From Pseudomonadota bacterium (lineage in GTDB: Bacteria; Pseudomonadota; Gammaproteobacteria; Burkholderiales; Burkholderiaceae_C): a stretch of DNA of 49,415 bases. The stretch's first letter is position 1. Each line of letters opens with the position of its first letter. The stretch lies in NCBI GenBank assembly GCA_023442945.1, contig JAEZWW010000079.1, forward strand, positions 1-49,415, written 5' to 3'. A program made the translations under genes and the position numbers. Shown here piece after piece: positions 49,413-49,415 of this stretch. Below the pieces are notes generated by a model that saw only the letters and a list, made by a program, of their open reading frames with translations, did not search any database and was not told where the DNA came from.

Positions 49413-49415
49413 GGG

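Overview
The window looks like a chromosomal segment from a beta-proteobacterium of the order Burkholderiales, most likely the family Comamonadaceae. The evidence is the very high G+C, ribosomal and housekeeping proteins of beta-proteobacterial type, a Bug-type solute receptor, a spc/alpha ribosomal operon that starts at rplN directly after glpD, and two families of short dispersed repeats of a kind I associate with this family. Species cannot be named from sequence alone.

Layout. 1-6.4 kb: the 5' part of a DacB/PBP4 peptidase (truncated by the window edge), a small lipoprotein, a YiiX-like cysteine hydrolase, tgt, and two genes of unknown function. 6.4-11.1 kb: a LysR regulator divergent from a tightly coupled aromatic-oxidation operon: Rieske oxygenase alpha and beta subunits, a PchB/AroQ-like isochorismate lyase or chorismate mutase, a Bug receptor and a Rieske ferredoxin. 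11.2-13.3 kb: a lower-G+C, apparently acquired GHKL ATPase with a nuclease-like C-terminus, the best candidate for an uncharacterised defence-type gene. 13.4-24.3 kb: an RluF-like protein lacking its catalytic Asp, arfB, a small membrane-protein/dehydrogenase operon, queA, recG, a small conserved protein, oxyR, a PAP2 phosphatase, ubiA and proC. 24.5-31.3 kb: a TPR/OGT-like protein with an altered transferase domain, a Tat-exported phytase-like esterase, then glpK and glpD.

31.3-40.5 kb: a strong sigma-70 promoter overlapping the glpD stop codon drives rplN-rplX-rplE-rpsN-rpsH-rplF-rplR-rpsE-rpmD-rplO-secY-rpmJ-rpsM-rpsK-rpsD-rpoA-rplQ, followed by an initiator tRNA-Met and a strong terminator. 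infA is absent from its usual place between secY and rpmJ. 40.6-49.4 kb: a lipoprotein and rep helicase, a secreted chalcone-isomerase-like protein, an AEC transporter, a small periplasmic protein, priA and hemE.

The most unusual signal is not a single gene. Two short repeat families are scattered over the window. Family 1 (about 55-60 bp, G+C-rich left part, ending in a small GCTAT/ATAGC hairpin) lies between genes, abuts the starts of dacB and ubiA, sits between rpoA and rplQ, forms an inverted pair at 14.6-14.9 kb, and lies inside glpK, hemE and ubiA without breaking the frame. Family 2 (about 80 bp, very G+C-rich) forms the C-terminal tail of the Rieske oxygenase and, in the opposite orientation, an in-frame insert of about 30 residues in the RecG helicase core. 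These repeats therefore appear to add peptide segments to essential or housekeeping enzymes.
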